A stretch of 64,000 nt of DNA from Jackrogersella multiformis (Eukaryota > Ascomycota > Sordariomycetes > Xylariales > Hypoxylaceae), in contig CADCXD010000005.1 of assembly GCA_902806575.1 (NCBI GenBank), forward strand, positions 1,984,001-2,048,000, given 5' to 3'. A model generated the notes under the pieces. It made no database searches. It was not told the DNA's origin and saw only the letters and a program-made list of their open reading frames with translations. This document shows positions 22,719-35,801 of this stretch, one piece after another. Each line of letters begins with the position of its first letter. The first letter of the stretch is position 1. The translations under genes were made by a program, and so were the position numbers.

Positions 22719-24926
22719 ATGTCTTCAGAAGCAGTGAGTGAAACATCCATATATAAACTAGACTCTACTTATCGTCAAGTCCGATCACGAGACTATGAAC
22801 ACTTCGAAAGGTATCTATAGTTACGTTAACACATGACCAGCTCGATACCATACAGGAGCCCCTGGCCACAACCCAGGAGCCACAGGAAACTCAGGAGCTG
22901 CAGGAAACCCAAGAACCAGAGGCACCCCAGGAACCCAAAACAGCCCCTGAGACAGCAGAGCAAGGGTCCAAGGAGATAAAGTGCGAGCTCGCCCTCCTCG
23001 ACAAGAAGTACGACTCGGACGGGCACAAGGTGTACAGCAAGCGCAGGTCCAAGGACTCCGACGGCAAGGCGGACTGGTGGAAGCTGTACGCGCTGACGGA
23101 GACGCGGCACTACCGCGAGGGCGGGGCGTACAAGTGCACGCGGTTGCACGTGAACCCGCAGCCGCTGAAGCAGCTGCTCGAGGACGTCATCGTCGGCTTC
23201 CCCTACGACCCCGTCGACGCCCAGCAGGACGTTGAGTTCGACAAGCCCGCGCACTGCCTGTTCTTCTACCGCGAGGAGCTCGAGGAGGCGGGGAAGGCGC
23301 GGTTCGAGCACGACGACGCCTCCCGGGCGCACCTGAAGCTTCTCCTGGACTGGATCGACAAGGTCCACGAGGAGTCCTTCAAGGCGTCGCGCCGCTTCCA
23401 CGGCAGCGAGCAGAGGCCCATCAGCTACGAGCACCTCTGGACCGCGTTCAGGCCGGGGTGCCTCGTGACGACGCGGCTGCAGGGGCAGCCACGCGCCTTC
23501 AAGCTCCGCGGCTTCTGGTACGAGGCCGACAGTGACCCCTGCCTCGCCGTGCGGGTGCAGTACGTCGACTACGACGGCGAGAAGTTCGGCACGCGCAAGG
23601 AGCTCTTCCGCATCCCCAAGTACTCGGGCGTCATGCGCTGCGCGGACCTCAACATCATACCCCTGGACTTCCACGCCGACGCCGCCGCCGGCGACCTCCG
23701 GGCGCGCCTGCTGGAGCGGGGCCGGCGGTTTCAGAAGCTGACCGGCACGCACTTCATGCAGTACGGCGGCGTGGCGCTGAAGAAGAACAGCAGCAGGTAC
23801 GACCGGTTCAACCTGTCCGGCCGCGTCGTGGTCGACTGCAAGAACTACCAGCGCTTCGAGCCCGACAACGACTTCGAGCTGGAGGACCTGTCGCGGACCG
23901 AGGCGGCCAAGCGGCAGCGCACCCTGCGGCGGTACAACGAGGGCGTCGACGGCAGCAAAGACGAGATCTTCGACGAGCTCGAGGAAGAAGACTTGATCAT
24001 CGCCAACGCGATGGTGCGCGGGTTCGCGTTCTCCATCAAAAGTTTCCTGGAGTTCTTCGTGGATAACCTCTCACCGATCAAGTGGGATGAAACCTGTTTC
24101 GACCAGCTCGTGTTGAACCCTACTACCAAGAACACCGTGAAGGCGATGGTAACTATGCACGCGAGTCGGGGCCAGGACGGGCCGGGGGTCGATGATATCG
24201 TCGAGGGCAAAGGCAGAGGGCTCGTGATGGTGCTCCACGGCCCGCCGGGGGTAGGAAAGACGTTGACGGCGGAGTGTGTGGCCGAATCTGTCCAGAGGCC
24301 CCTCTACATGGTATCCGCTGGTGACTTGGGAACCAACAGTCAATCCTTAGAGTCACAATTAGGTCGTATCATGGATATTACGACAACCTGGGGGGCTATC
24401 TTGCTGATCGACGAGGCCGACGTGTTCCTTGAGCGTCGAAGCTTGCACGACTTGCACCGGAATGCCATGGTGACCGTCTTCCTGAGAGTCCTCGAGTGTA
24501 CGTAACCTCCTAAACCGAGAAGAAGGCAATCCTACTGCGATAAAGAATGCTAACTAATATGATTGCGCAGACTACCGTGGCATTCTCTTCCTCACGACCA
24601 ACCGCGTGGCCACCTTCGACGATGCATTTTCGAGCCGTATCCACGTGCCTCTCCGCTACACGAACCTGGACGAGGCCTCGCGCCGAACTATCTGGCGCAA
24701 CTTCTGCAACCGCGTCCCGGGCGGCGTAGACGTAAGCGAAAAGGAAATGGATCTCCTAGCCAAGCCTGAACTAAACGGCCGTCAAATCAAGAACATTGTC
24801 AAGGCTGCCGAGAGCTTAGCTGCATTTGAGGGCCGAAGACTCGACGCCGCCCAGCTTCGGTCGTTCACCAAGGTCCAGGGCGAGTTTGAACGCGACTGGA
24901 TGGGGTTCGTGGATGTTGCCGAGTAA
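22719..24926 (+). CDS. AAA ATPase with N-terminal DUF7025-type region
   Basis: This is a single-domain AAA+ ATPase of the fungal family with a DUF7025-like N-terminal region; substrate and partner are unknown. Exons are 22719-22733 (MSSEA), 22841-24497 and 24571-24926, with introns of 107 and 73 nt, giving about 675 aa. A Gln/Glu/Pro-rich repeat (QEPQETQELQETQEPE) opens exon 2. The DUF7025-like part follows (LWTAFRPGCLV, VQYVDYDGEKFG, RCADLNIIPLDFH). Then come Walker A GPPGVGKT (about residue 472), Walker B LLIDEADVFLE (about residue 525) and the sensor segment LFLTTNRV in exon 3. A second glutamine-rich start is unlikely because the first exon sits in good splice context (GCA/GTGAGT). The coding sequence is strongly GC3-rich up to about 24000. 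Confidence 0.9.
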
Positions 24927-25327
24927 GCATCGATATATGCTCTTTCCTTGAAATTACAGGGGCAAGCGGAGGGTATATAGTATAACGATGGGCAAGGTTC
25001 TGGATGGGATGATATTAGGTGAATTAACTAGGTACTCTGGGAAGTTGTATGGTTTAGTGACAGCGAGGTGATTCGACTTCTGAGACATTTCCCAGCGTAA
25101 TAATACGGTACGCATGTTTGCGAATGTTAATACTTATATATAGCGAGAGCATGTCGCACCGAGGATTGATTTGGTTCTAAGATCTAAAGCCTCTTAGTCT
25201 ATTGGTGTACCTCGTGTCTCGTAGTCTAAACTCACGTTGCATCCTTTATATAGAACCAAAAAGAGCTAGATCTGAATCATGAAGGCACATTTAATCCGCA
25301 GTTATATCACCCAAACGTGCAATGGAT
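24927..25327. other. Convergent 3' intergenic region
   Basis: This is a short spacer between the ends of the plus-strand AAA ATPase and the minus-strand M16 peptidase. It presumably contains both 3' UTRs; no gene is visible. Confidence 0.5.
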
Positions 25328-28300
25328 CTAGTCATCATCCTCCACGGTCTCGTAAGACCCATCAGAGTCGCCGTCGTCGTCGTCCTCATCGTCATCTTCC
25401 TCGTCGTCCTCGCCATTTTCCTCGCCCTCGGGGGCCTCTAGGCCATAATCGTTCGAAAAGTCTGATAACTGTTTGACTTCCGTCTTGTACCCCATTCCCT
25501 GGAAATCTTCTTCGAGTTTCTTGGCGTGTTAGTTAGTACGACATAGCCAAAGTTCAAAATGAGAAGTAACTTACCTCAATCATTGCGTGCGCGCAGCAAA
25601 CAACCACATTGCTCTTCCCGGGCTCAAATAAAGGCAGCAACCATATCTTCATGGCCTGCTTGATGTCTTCAACTGTCACAGTTCTGACATTCGCAAGCAT
25701 TTTGATGTTGTAATCAGGCGCAAGCCCTCTTACAGCACTGTTGATGTAGTTCTGCACAGCCGCAGCGGCCATGGTAGACTGCTCGTCTGCTAGGGCCATC
25801 ACTAACTGGCTGATCGCGCCCTCGATCATGGGCTTTTCAAAAGCAACAGTGCCGTTGACTAGCGCTTTGATGGCATCTCGTGCGGCAGTTATTGCCTTCG
25901 ACGCAAGCGGGGATCTGTATACCCTGAAATGCAGGTATCCTCCGTCTAACTCCTTCGCGAAGTAGGCACCATATGCTAAGCCATTTCCGCGAACGGCATT
26001 CCACAATGTCCCCTCCACTGTCTCCAGATATTGCATAGCAACTAGTAGAGCAGGTACGGCTGGATCGGAGAACGAAGTAAGACCTTTGCTCGAACTGATG
26101 GAGTAAGAGCTGTCAATGGCCCTCATTGGGACAATTGTTGCGCCGACAGTACCAGGATTACGGCCTTCTTGATTAAGAAGAGTGTAAGGCTTCACAATAG
26201 GATTTATAACCTCAGTGCTTATGTCAAGTGATTTGGAGAGTATGTCCCAAGTTTTGACAGGGTCAGGCAGCTTAGAATTCGAGATATCAGCCGTGACCAA
26301 GATGCGAAGATTGTCGGGAGTAAAGAGAGACTTCCGAAGTTCCTCAAAACGTGACAATACCGCATCAGGATCCTTCTCGAGAAGCTTCTTGAGTCGTCGA
26401 AGATAAACCGCTTTAACAAGGGTACGCTTTGCCACTAGTAACGATGATGGGTCATTATGAATGGCTATTTCCACTTCACTGGTCATAACTCGGCCCTCCC
26501 GCTTTGCTTCCGGGACATCAGCTAGCTGCTTGGCGATGCCGGCCTTCAAACGAGTAAGATCGAAGATGCTGTCGAACATCATTCTACGGATCCACTCGAC
26601 AGCGGTGGCATACTTCTCTGGTTCGACTTGGAAACGAATGAGGAAGCTTTCCGAATCACCAAACTTACTACCCGCGTCCAGAGTATAACTTACTGTATCC
26701 TTCTCTAGCTCCATGACAACCTGCTCGAACGAAAAGTGCTGGTTATTGCATTCCATGGGCGTATTGAAGAAATTGTCGCTAAAGACAGGGAGTAGAGGCT
26801 TGTGCTCGACAGGCACCTTGGAGGTACCGACGTGAACTGCGATGTGCACGAAGTTGGTCCTCACGTCTTCGAATTGCACAAATAGGGGTGAATTAGATGA
26901 GGCCTTGTCGATGATCTTTTGCGCGGAGTTTTCGTAGACGCCAAGTTTCCGAGCCAGCCCGGATCGAGCAGTCTGCGACTCAATGAAGTGAATTGACTCG
27001 ACCGGAGGAACTTGCCATTTTTCGAGTAATGAGTCCGGGATATCAACCTCGTTCTGCTTTTTAGCATCATCAAGTTTCTTGGCCAAAATTTCCAGTCCTT
27101 CGGTGCCTAACTCCTGTTTCCTCTTCTCAATTCTTGCCATTTCATCTTCCTTCATCTTTGTGGCCAATTCTAGTGAGGGTTTCCCGAGAATAGAGATATG
27201 ATGAGCATCGGCGATCCATTTTTTGAGGAATGACCGCCACTGCTCGTCGGTCCACTTCTGTAGGTGGTTGTATTCGTCCAGACCCGCGAGCTCCTTAAGG
27301 GTCGAACCATCTCGGTTACCGAAGAGGTAGTCTGTGATGATATTCGACGAGTAGAATTGCTCGGACTCTTCCGCCTGAGCCTTTACCTGCCGGAGTTCCC
27401 TCTGGATACACTCGTTTATGTAGGTCATATCTAACGGCTTAGAGGCAACTTCCTTAAGCAAAGAGATTAGGCGCTGTTCGACGAATGCTAGCTTTTCTGT
27501 AGCAACACCGGTTGGCTGAAACCAGATGACACTATTCGGTCGAGTATCTAACCAGTATGAAATAGAACTAGCAAGCTCTTCCTTCTCGACCATAACATTC
27601 TCTAACACTGCGACAGACGAACCGCAAAGGTAAGTCAAGAGGACATTCAAAGCAGTCATCTCGATGTTATTGGTGCAATCCGGCCCAAAAAAACCGACAA
27701 CCATGTCGCCGGTCGACTCATCTTCTTCTGGAAACTCGACCGTCTCAATAGTCGTTTTCTTCAGAGGTGGCGGCTGTGCAGATTCTATCCATGGTCGATT
27801 AAAGGGAGCATCGAGAGGAGGGATGTCGTCTTTGACGCTTTCCTCGAACTGATCCATAATAGAAAGAAGGTGTTCATGGTCGACCTCTCCAATGATAATA
27901 ACACACATATTCCGTGGTTGATACATAGCTCTATGAAAAGTGCGTATTCTTTCCGGAGTCAACACTCGTAAAGCTTCCATCATACCGCCTGTCTCGTATC
28001 GAAACCCAACATTCTCCGGATAGAGAAGGCGCCGAGCTTTGATATCCATGAGCTCTGTGCTTGTATACTGTACACCTTGCATTTCAGAGTAGACAACACC
28101 TGCGTCGTTGCCTTCGCCATTGATATGGTGGACCTCGGTCAAGCAGGCCGCATCTGTTATGGTGGGCACGATGAGGTGTTCTAGATAGACAGGCAGGATC
28201 TGGGCGAAGCCTTCCCACCCAGCAGTCTCGAGAGTGTAAGCCGTGTGATCGGTAGCCGTCCAAGCATTAGTAGATCCATAGGCTCTAGAAGCTAGCTTAT

Positions 28301-28553
28301 CTAATAGACCCTTATAGTGGTAACTCTTCGAGCCCATGAAGACCAAGTGCTCGAGGGTGTGGGGCGCTCCAGAGTCGTCGAATATCTCAGTAGCCAAGGT
28401 GAAGTATCCATTGACTTTTGGTCCTTTTCGATCGGCCACAATGACCTGCATACCACTCCTATCGGACTTATACTGGGTAATAGTGGTGTGGGCATAATCT
28501 GTATCGAAGCATTGGATCTTACGAAAGCGCACACCGGAGCCTTGTGAGCCCAT
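25328..28553 (-). CDS. M16-family zinc metallopeptidase (pitrilysin-like, YOL098C/C05D11.1-type)
   Basis: This is a predicted zinc peptidase with duplicated M16 halves, about 1056 aa. The inverted zinc motif HTLEH is at residues 65-69, with a plausible third ligand Glu near residue 147 (NGEGND). Exon 1 is 28553-25575. A 55-nt intron (25520-25574) follows, and exon 2 (25519-25328) adds KLEEDFQGMGYKTEV and a long Asp/Glu tail ending near YETVEDDD. The start ATG at 28553 (MGSQGSGVRFRKIQCF) is the first Met; the open frame extends 28 codons upstream without an ATG. No signal or mitochondrial presequence is obvious, so a cytosolic location is likely. The acidic C-terminus is an unusual but readable extension. 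Confidence 0.9.
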
Positions 28554-30443
28554 CTTGACCTGAAATGGCTTGGATAAGCCGGCCTGGAGGTAACTGTTGG
28601 ATAGGTCAGTCTGGCACCAGCTTTTACCAAGGTACAAGAAGAAATGAAGTGGAATGTGACGAGTTTATGAATGGGTGGGGTATAATCATATTCAAAGGAG
28701 TTAAAGGTCAGTTGATAATATAAGGCTATAAGTGAGCGAGTATAGGTATTCCCATGCCGGGAACGACAGTTGAACAAACGTAAAGAAACCAAGGTGCGGT
28801 CAAGGTAGGCCGTCACTAGGGCTTTGCTCATCCAGCGACCAGTCAGATGCCATCAGAATAAGGAGTAAGCCTGGAGATGTAAGAAGCAGAAGAAATTTCC
28901 GCCATTGCATCAGATCCTTCCCGCCGTTGCATACCATTCACCGTCCATGCATAATCCACTAGATAACGACGTGAGGTAAATTGTCATACCCAATATCTTT
29001 GATTTTCTCCTGATAGAAAACAATGATGATAGCGGTGAAAGCGACAAAGACGGCTAAGGTAGATACCCTAAGGGTTGCCTGACCGATCATGTTATCCTGA
29101 AAGGCTCACGTATTGCAATAGCCATATCTGCGAGATCGCTGAAAGGCACGAGACTAGACTATGACAAGACAATTGAGGGGGTGAAGAAGGACAGGACAGG
29201 GAGCTAGCAGCAGTGGGTAATATCCGAAAGGTGTGATGGTGTGTGAGAGAAGGATTTGTGCTCATCAAGGTCGATCCGGGGAATGCAAGTCTCGGATGAT
29301 GTTCATGAGGTATCTACCTAGGTAGTCCTAGATACCTAGGTATGGATGACATTTTCTTCTTCTTACATACCTATGCTTATGTCGTCGGAAAGGTGTGTGT
29401 GGTGACACTGCAGCAGAAGACCAATAAAGCCCTGGTGAAAATCGGAGCAGCCTAGATCTGAACCAAGTTGAAGAGACCAACGTTCGGGTACCAAGACTAA
29501 TAAGCGGCAGCTTGACAGATGATGCGTCCGTCAGGCACGCAGTAGTAGCTTTGTAAAAGTAGGAGCCTAGGAATTATTCGGGCATGAGGGTAATACAAGG
29601 GAAGAATGCGGAGAAGTCAGGAGCTAGGGAAATATACTGTAAATACAAAGGCAATAGAAATAGAAGTCTAACGGGAAGGGCGCCTATGAGGATGTGATTT
29701 GGTTGTAGAGCGGTCAAGAAGATGAACAAAGTAAAAAATGAAGTTCCGAGTTAGGTCTATGATGCTGCAACTACCTAGGTATTATAATTAGGCCTAGGTA
29801 TTTTAGGTTTCCATATTTATCCTCCTTTGCTGCAATGGACCCCGCGGCGGGGTGTAAATCTACCTAGGTATTGTACAATAGGTACCTAGGTAGGTACCTA
29901 ATGTAGGTACGTGTACATATGTACCTAAGGTAGGTACCGGATATAGGACGGCGCGCTTACGAGAAGCGTTAAGCGCTAGCTTAAGCGATTACCGTGGTCG
30001 CGGGTTTCGACCCATTTAAATATCATACCTAAGCTAATGGTGACGGCAGTACCGTGACGGTACCATGACGGTACATGCACCTAGGTATAACATGGTCCGA
30101 GCTTTATTGTAGCTTCCAATGCAATGACCTGTTCATTCGATTACCTAACCCAACCTTTTTGAAGCTATCATGGAACCACTTCCTTGCGAGTTTATCCTCT
30201 GATTCATGGCCGTGCTTCTGCATTACATATTTAGTACGATGTTCATGGGAAATTAGCGCCATATAAAGACTCAAAATACAATTATTTCAAATACCAACGC
30301 ACGCTGATACCTCCTTTGATGGCGACTCGATTACTACCATCACTTATTCTACCTGTTTCGCTCTCTCATTGAAGCTTCTAGCTAGGAGACTCTACCTATG
30401 AAAGGGATGTGCTGGAGCGGCTACATCCGCTGGCTATAGCGCA
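28554..30443. other. Divergent intergenic region
   Basis: This is a promoter-containing spacer between the M16 peptidase and ZW10 genes. It has dense clusters of the CCTAGGTA palindrome (29316-29343, 29860-29936) and short repeats of GACGGTAC (30045-30075). No coding frame is credible. Confidence 0.5.
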
Positions 30444-33239
30444 ATGTCTAACGAAAGTGACCAAATCGGTCGCGCATTAGTTGAATTCTCGTTGCATGGT
30501 ATCTTCCCTGAGGAAGACATATCATCTCGCCGAGTTGCGGTTCAAGATCTGGCGCCAGCCCTACAAGCTATAGCAACAGCGAAAACAAGGCTAGAGGTGT
30601 GCATATAATACTGATAGAGCCATATTTTATACAGTCGCTAATCGAACTATCATAGTCCGACATCCACAAGATCAACGAAGAAACCGCCCCGGACGTAAAC
30701 CAATGGATTACCAACGCGAAATCTCTCCAAGATGATGTCAACCGATCGAGGAGCTGGGCGAACGATATTGTCCGACGATCACAAGCTCCAGATGTATCAG
30801 GGAAATCCATACAGGAAGCCGAAGAGAAGGTCGAATTTTTACAACGAGAAACGACATATAACCAACAAGTCTACCATGCGTTAAGGAGCATTAAAGATGT
30901 AAACGAGCTGTTGGATCAAGTAGAACAGGCACGAGACGAGCGAAGGATATTAGACTCTCTTCATCTGCTAGAGAGTAAGAGCTCTGTTTGGCCCTTTAGT
31001 GCTATCCTGTCACTAACTGATTCCAGAATCTTGGACAGCTTTAGACGCAATCCCTGTCAGCAAGTCTTGCCGTGTCATGAAACTGTTAGACTTGAGAGCT
31101 TTTGAGTTGAAATCTGCAGTACATGATGTGTTTGACCATGTGTGGGATTCCTTAGTACAGATTGACGCGGAGAATGGAAGAGTTGCTGTTTTCCAAAGCC
31201 GTCAAGGTATTTTTCATTATCTCAACTACAATCTTTGTAATAGCTCTAATATTCTACAGATGAGCAAATGAGACTGGTCGACGCCGTCGTCGGTTTACAG
31301 GCATATAAAGAGGTTGACCAGAGGATGACAGCATTCTGGAACCGTCTCGATATAGCCATCGTCGGCCCCCGCACTAATATTGAAGCTCGGGAATTGCCCA
31401 AGATTCAGACAGAAGATGTAGGAACTATTTTCTGTTGTATTTATGAAATTACTAACAAATTGCTAGTCACATTTAATCATCAGCGGGTGCACAGATAAAA
31501 CCATTACTTCCCTGTTTTCAGACCTCGGCCAAGTGATGTCTTATCTCTCGGAGCGCTTACCAGAAGAGCTCGTATATTCTCTATCTAATGTGATGATGCC
31601 TGACCTGATCTCACGAATCATTGGCACGTGGTTAGACACGGCTGTCCCAGCTTCTTTATCGGACATGGACGGGTTTCAACAGGTTACTGAAGCTGTTAAG
31701 GCATTTTGCAACCGGCTCCAGAGTCTCAACTTTTCCGGATTTCAAGAATTACAAGATTGGGTCGACGACGCGCCAAAGGTGTGGCTATCTAAATGTCGAG
31801 AAACGGCATTGGACTCTGTGCGTACCAAGCTAGCGCAGGGTCTCGGCCAGCCCAAGGAGGTAGAACGTGTTGAGACACAGACTGTCTCGAGATCTGAAGG
31901 CAAGGGACTGGCTGCAAATGGGAATGGTAATGATGATGAGTGGGGTGCAGCCTGGGACGACGGAGAGGCGGACACACAACAAGACGATGGTGCGAAGCCA
32001 GAGGGAAATGAGGACGACGGGACTGATGCATGGGGTTGGGGTGAAGATGATGCCACTGGCGAACAACCCCAGGCTGAACCACCGGCTGAAGAAGACCCTA
32101 CGGAAGCATGGGGCTGGGGCGAAGAGGACACGGCGATGACGGCTCCTGAAGAACCGGCAGCGAAAGCCGCTCCTTCACAAAACACGCAAACTCGCGAGTT
32201 GACGTTGAAAGAGACTTATAACGTCTCTTCCATGCCGGAACCCGTCCTAGCATTGGTTTCGGCTGTCTTAGAAGATGCCGCTTTACTTGTTGGGTGAGTT
32301 CGTGCCTTCTATGTTGTAACACTTTGGTCAGCTAATGAAAGACAGGAGTGAGAACAATCCAATGGTAACAGCAGCCGCGGGCCTCTTTTCGCTTCCAACA
32401 CTCGTTCTCGCCATGTTCCGCGCCGTTTCACCATACTACTATACACTAAATCCAGGTGGCAATATGTGAGTATGCCTCCGATATTTTCAAGGAGGGCTTA
32501 CTTACATATATCCAGGTTCCTGTATAATGATGCCACTTACCTCTCGGAACGTCTCTCGGATCTAGCCAAGAACTGGAAAGCTCGCGAGAACATCACGCCC
32601 CGCGCGATAGCGATGCTTCGCCTTGATAATGACATCAAGGCTCTCCAGTCTTTCGCGAACCGTGCTTACGCATCCGAGATGTCTACGCAGAAGACTGTTC
32701 TAAGAGACTTACTTGGGAGCTCCCAGAACCTTCTCCAGCAAGATGGGCTCGGCGCTTCCGACTTGGAGGCGCAGGTCGACAGTGCCACCGGACACGTGCG
32801 CGCCCTCGCTGCGACGTGGTCTACGATATTGTCAAAGTCCGTTTGGAGCCAAGCAGTGGGCTCCCTAATTGGTACCATAGCCTCTAAGCTGGTTGGCGAC
32901 GTCATGGACCTTTCAGGCATCGGCCAAGACGAAGCCTACAAAATCGCGAGCCTCATCGCCCGGATAACCGAGCTCGACGACCTGTTCCTCCCGCCCGACG
33001 CGCCGAAAGATGCAGTCCCGACGACGGCAGAGTACGCCGGCAGCTGGCTACGGCTCAAGTATCTTAGCGAGGTACTACAAAGCAACCTGCAAGATGTGCG
33101 GTTCCTGTGGATGGAGAGCGAGCTGAGCCTGTATTTCACCGTCGAGGAGGTGGTCGAGCTGATCGGCCTCAGCTTCGTAGATAACGCGCGGACGAGGGAG
33201 GTCGTCAGGGAGCTCGAGGCAAACCCGAGGCCTCGGTGA
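30444..33239 (+). CDS. ZW10: ZW10/Dsl1-type vesicle tethering (Dsl1/NRZ complex) subunit
   Basis: This subunit tethers Golgi-derived COPI vesicles at the ER; animal ZW10 also works at kinetochores. Seven exons were inferred: 30444-30596, 30656-30974, 31027-31206, 31260-31417, 31467-32293, 32346-32465 and 32516-33239, with introns of 49-59 nt, giving about 826 aa. The N-terminal helical part includes RRVAVQDLAPALQAI and DVNELLDQVEQARDERRILDSLHLL. The middle reads CTDKTITSLFSDLGQVMSYLSERLP. A disordered acidic insert at about residues 425-490 carries three Trp motifs (EWGAAWDD, DAWGWGEDD, EAWGWGEED). The C-terminal part contains NDATYLSERL and a helical bundle. Every junction keeps phase, and stop codons appear if the introns are retained. 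Confidence 0.88.
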
Positions 33240-33944
33240 CGGAGTGTTGGGACCGCGGCGGAAATAAGCTAGGAGGGTCTACATAGTATATACCACTTCA
33301 TTTCCACATTCTGCTACGTCGCCTTTTGTTTTGGGGGTTTTTTTTTTCTAAATCCCAAATTCCAAGCCAACTAAACCGCCGGCGACACATAAATTCACCA
33401 AACTTGCTCTTCCACGTTTCGACGACATGCAGCGGTGAGAAATGTAATATGTATGTCTCTACTACGGATCTAGCCGCGAACACCTGGTCCGAGGTACACG
33501 TATCATGCGTCGCGCCGAGTCCGGCCACGCGTCCCTGAGTCAGATAGGCTATAGGCTAATGAGGCAGAGAGAAACGTCGGTGTCTCGAACGGCGGCAGCG
33601 CCTTGGCAGCTAGTCGCTCCATCATCATAGAATTATAGGGAAAGCGCTTAGGCCTATCCTATGAAGACTTGAGTTGGGCCTGTGATTCGCCTCTAGAGAA
33701 GGGCTTTGGACTGAGGTAGCCACGTGCATATGACAATAGAACGTGCCTAAGCCAAAGGGGTGAAAGCCTCGATTATGCTTCTTTTTCGTGAGCAGGGATA
33801 TCAATTAGTTCTCTATCATACACGTCGTCATTCCGAACCCGTTCCCAGCAGCAAAATTTTCGTTTCCGTACACACCCATCACCATCCACCCACAGCGACC
33901 CCCAAGGCCAACGACAAGTGGCCAGCGCGCTGTCGGGATTATCA
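33240..33944. other. Convergent intergenic region
   Basis: This lies between the 3' ends of ZW10 and the TMEM14-like gene. No gene is supported; it includes a homopolymer T tract near 33341. Confidence 0.5.
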
Positions 33945-34569
33945 TCATACGCCGAACCGGAACTCCCGGACCTTCTTCTGGTAGTAGAACGCGGCGAGGG
34001 CGCCGGCGGCCAGCACCGCCAGCGACGCGGGGGCCCGGGCCTTGGTCTTGATGACGTGGGGCGCGGACCCGGCCACCATCAGGATGCTGTTTCCGAGCGC
34101 CAGCTCGGTGCCGTAGTCCTTGTTGCCTTTTATGAGGAAGCCTGTTTTTTTGTCACGATATACAGTCGTTAGTTAAGTTGGTATCTACCTGCTTAGACAT
34201 GTTTACTTGTCCCTTATGTTCTTTTATGAAATATGTGTATACTGCTTTTTCAAGTTTCGATATGAGTGAATGAGGGGGGAGGGGGGGTATAGGTCGAGGA
34301 GGTAGTGAGCATGAGAAGAGAAAAAAAAATAGAGAACGAGTAGTAATAGCCAAGAAAAAGAAAGAAAAAGAGGCATACCAGCATAAGCATACGACAACCC
34401 CAACCCCAAGCCCGCCAACCCTACAAGCGGCGTCCGGCGTCCGCGGGTATATTCGACCGCTCCGCCCACAGTCACTATAATATCATCCCGTCAGCTATCC
34501 CGACCTTCGCCCAGGTTGGCTATAACACTTACGCAGGGTCGCAAGAGTGAATGAGGGATGCTCCGCCAT
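33945..34569 (-). CDS. TMEM14 family small membrane protein
   Basis: This is a small multi-helix membrane protein of the TMEM14 (UPF0136) family. Animal TMEM14C is a mitochondrial protein needed for heme synthesis and plant FAX proteins export fatty acids; the role of the fungal member is not settled. Exons are 34569-34533, 34474-34379 and 34141-33945, joined in phase to 109 aa. The protein reads MAEHPSFTLATL, TVGGAVEYTRGRRTPLVG, GLGLGLSYAYAGFLI, GTELALGNSILMVAG, KTKARAPASLAVLAAGALAAFYY and ends KKVREFRFGV. The Gly-rich helices and the KTKxxxP motif are typical. The second intron is long for this genome (237 nt) and has a purine-rich interior. Confidence 0.85.
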
Positions 34570-35801
34570 CTCGACCTAATACCTCTTTCGATGTCCTCGG
34601 GTAGAGACTTGCAGATCGTGATATACGTTGGCGCGGTGGTTGGGATCGAATGAATGTATCGTACCTACTACTACCTTAGGTACTTGTGAATGCAAGTAAG
34701 TACTAGACGCCTAGACCGAGGTGTTGAAGATAAAAGTGAGTGAATGAGCTGAAGAATCCCCGAACTTTTCCCGCCTGCCACCTGAATACCCGCCGGGATG
34801 ACATCGACTCCTTTTCCCAGTACCTCAAGTGATGATGTATATATGAGGATCTTAACTCAGACTATCGATTGATAAAGTTCAAATGATTCCGGCTAGACAG
34901 ACTTAAAATGGTGACAAAGGTATTGAACTACTAAGGGGTTTAATATCAGGGCTCAGATCTGCCCCATGTAGCAGAGAAGGTAAATAAAAGTAAAAAAAAA
35001 AACGATGGCGTTCTTTATGCCACTCAGGGACAACTAATACACATACACGATTCCCTTTCTCGTGCCGCTAACGTAGTTAACGGGATAAGACAATTGAATA
35101 ATACACTAACAGGCTTCACATATAGGTAGCGGTTGGAACAAGAGTAGGTAATTCAAAAAGTTGGTGCCACAAGCGGACTTTGGTATTGATATTTGGTATC
35201 TTCGACTTATATTCCTCTCCTCCTTCTTCTCTTCCCTCTTTCGCTGTGGGGTGTATAATAATAATAATAATTCCTCCGACGAGGACGCGCTGGCACGATA
35301 TTAACGTCATCTCCACCTCTCCTCTGCTCTCCCCTTCCGCAGATGAACAACAACCACATCCATTAACTCTCAGGCTCGAAGGCCGCGAAGAGAGGCAAGC
35401 AGACAACCACCAACTTTTCGACTCCTGCCGTCTCGCTCAACGAGTATGGCCGGTAAATAAAACAGACGCAAGCAAAAGCAAATGTTGAAGCGGTAGCGAG
35501 GGTATATGCTTCAGGAACAACGGGCCAACCCAAATTAAGAAACTAAGGAAAAAAGAGTCGATTAACCCATAAACGACCGTATGGCGGACTGGTCCATGCC
35601 CCCTGAAATCTTTCGATATGCCATCAGGATGACCTGTCCTGCCCCCCCACCAAAAAATTCCAATGAAACGCCGTTGCAATGCATAGAATACTCCTTCGAA
35701 AATAACACCCGCTGTGTATTTTCGACCTCGGCCCTGGAAATATGAAATTCTGACGTGGGAGACACAAATGATGTAATTTTTCGGGTGATAAGCGAGATCC
35801 G
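34570..35801. other. Intergenic spacer
   Basis: No gene is supported. It contains the TMEM14-like promoter, a short (AAT)n run at 35253-35272 and poly-purine tracts. The downstream part may be 3' UTR of the next minus-strand gene. Confidence 0.45.

Noticed and set aside
22826..23752. 308-codon antisense frame over the AAA ATPase
   Set aside because: Antisense shadow of a GC-rich coding region; low-complexity Leu/Val/Arg product without domain motifs.
28554..28637. 28-codon N-terminal extension of the M16 peptidase
   Set aside because: The extension starts at a TTG; the first ATG is at 28553 and matches the start of the conserved sequence.
29940..30022. Possible tRNA-like segment with GGGTTTCGACCC near its end
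   Set aside because: The B-box does not match GGTTCGANNCC, no A-box is present and no cloverleaf with a plausible anticodon arm could be drawn.
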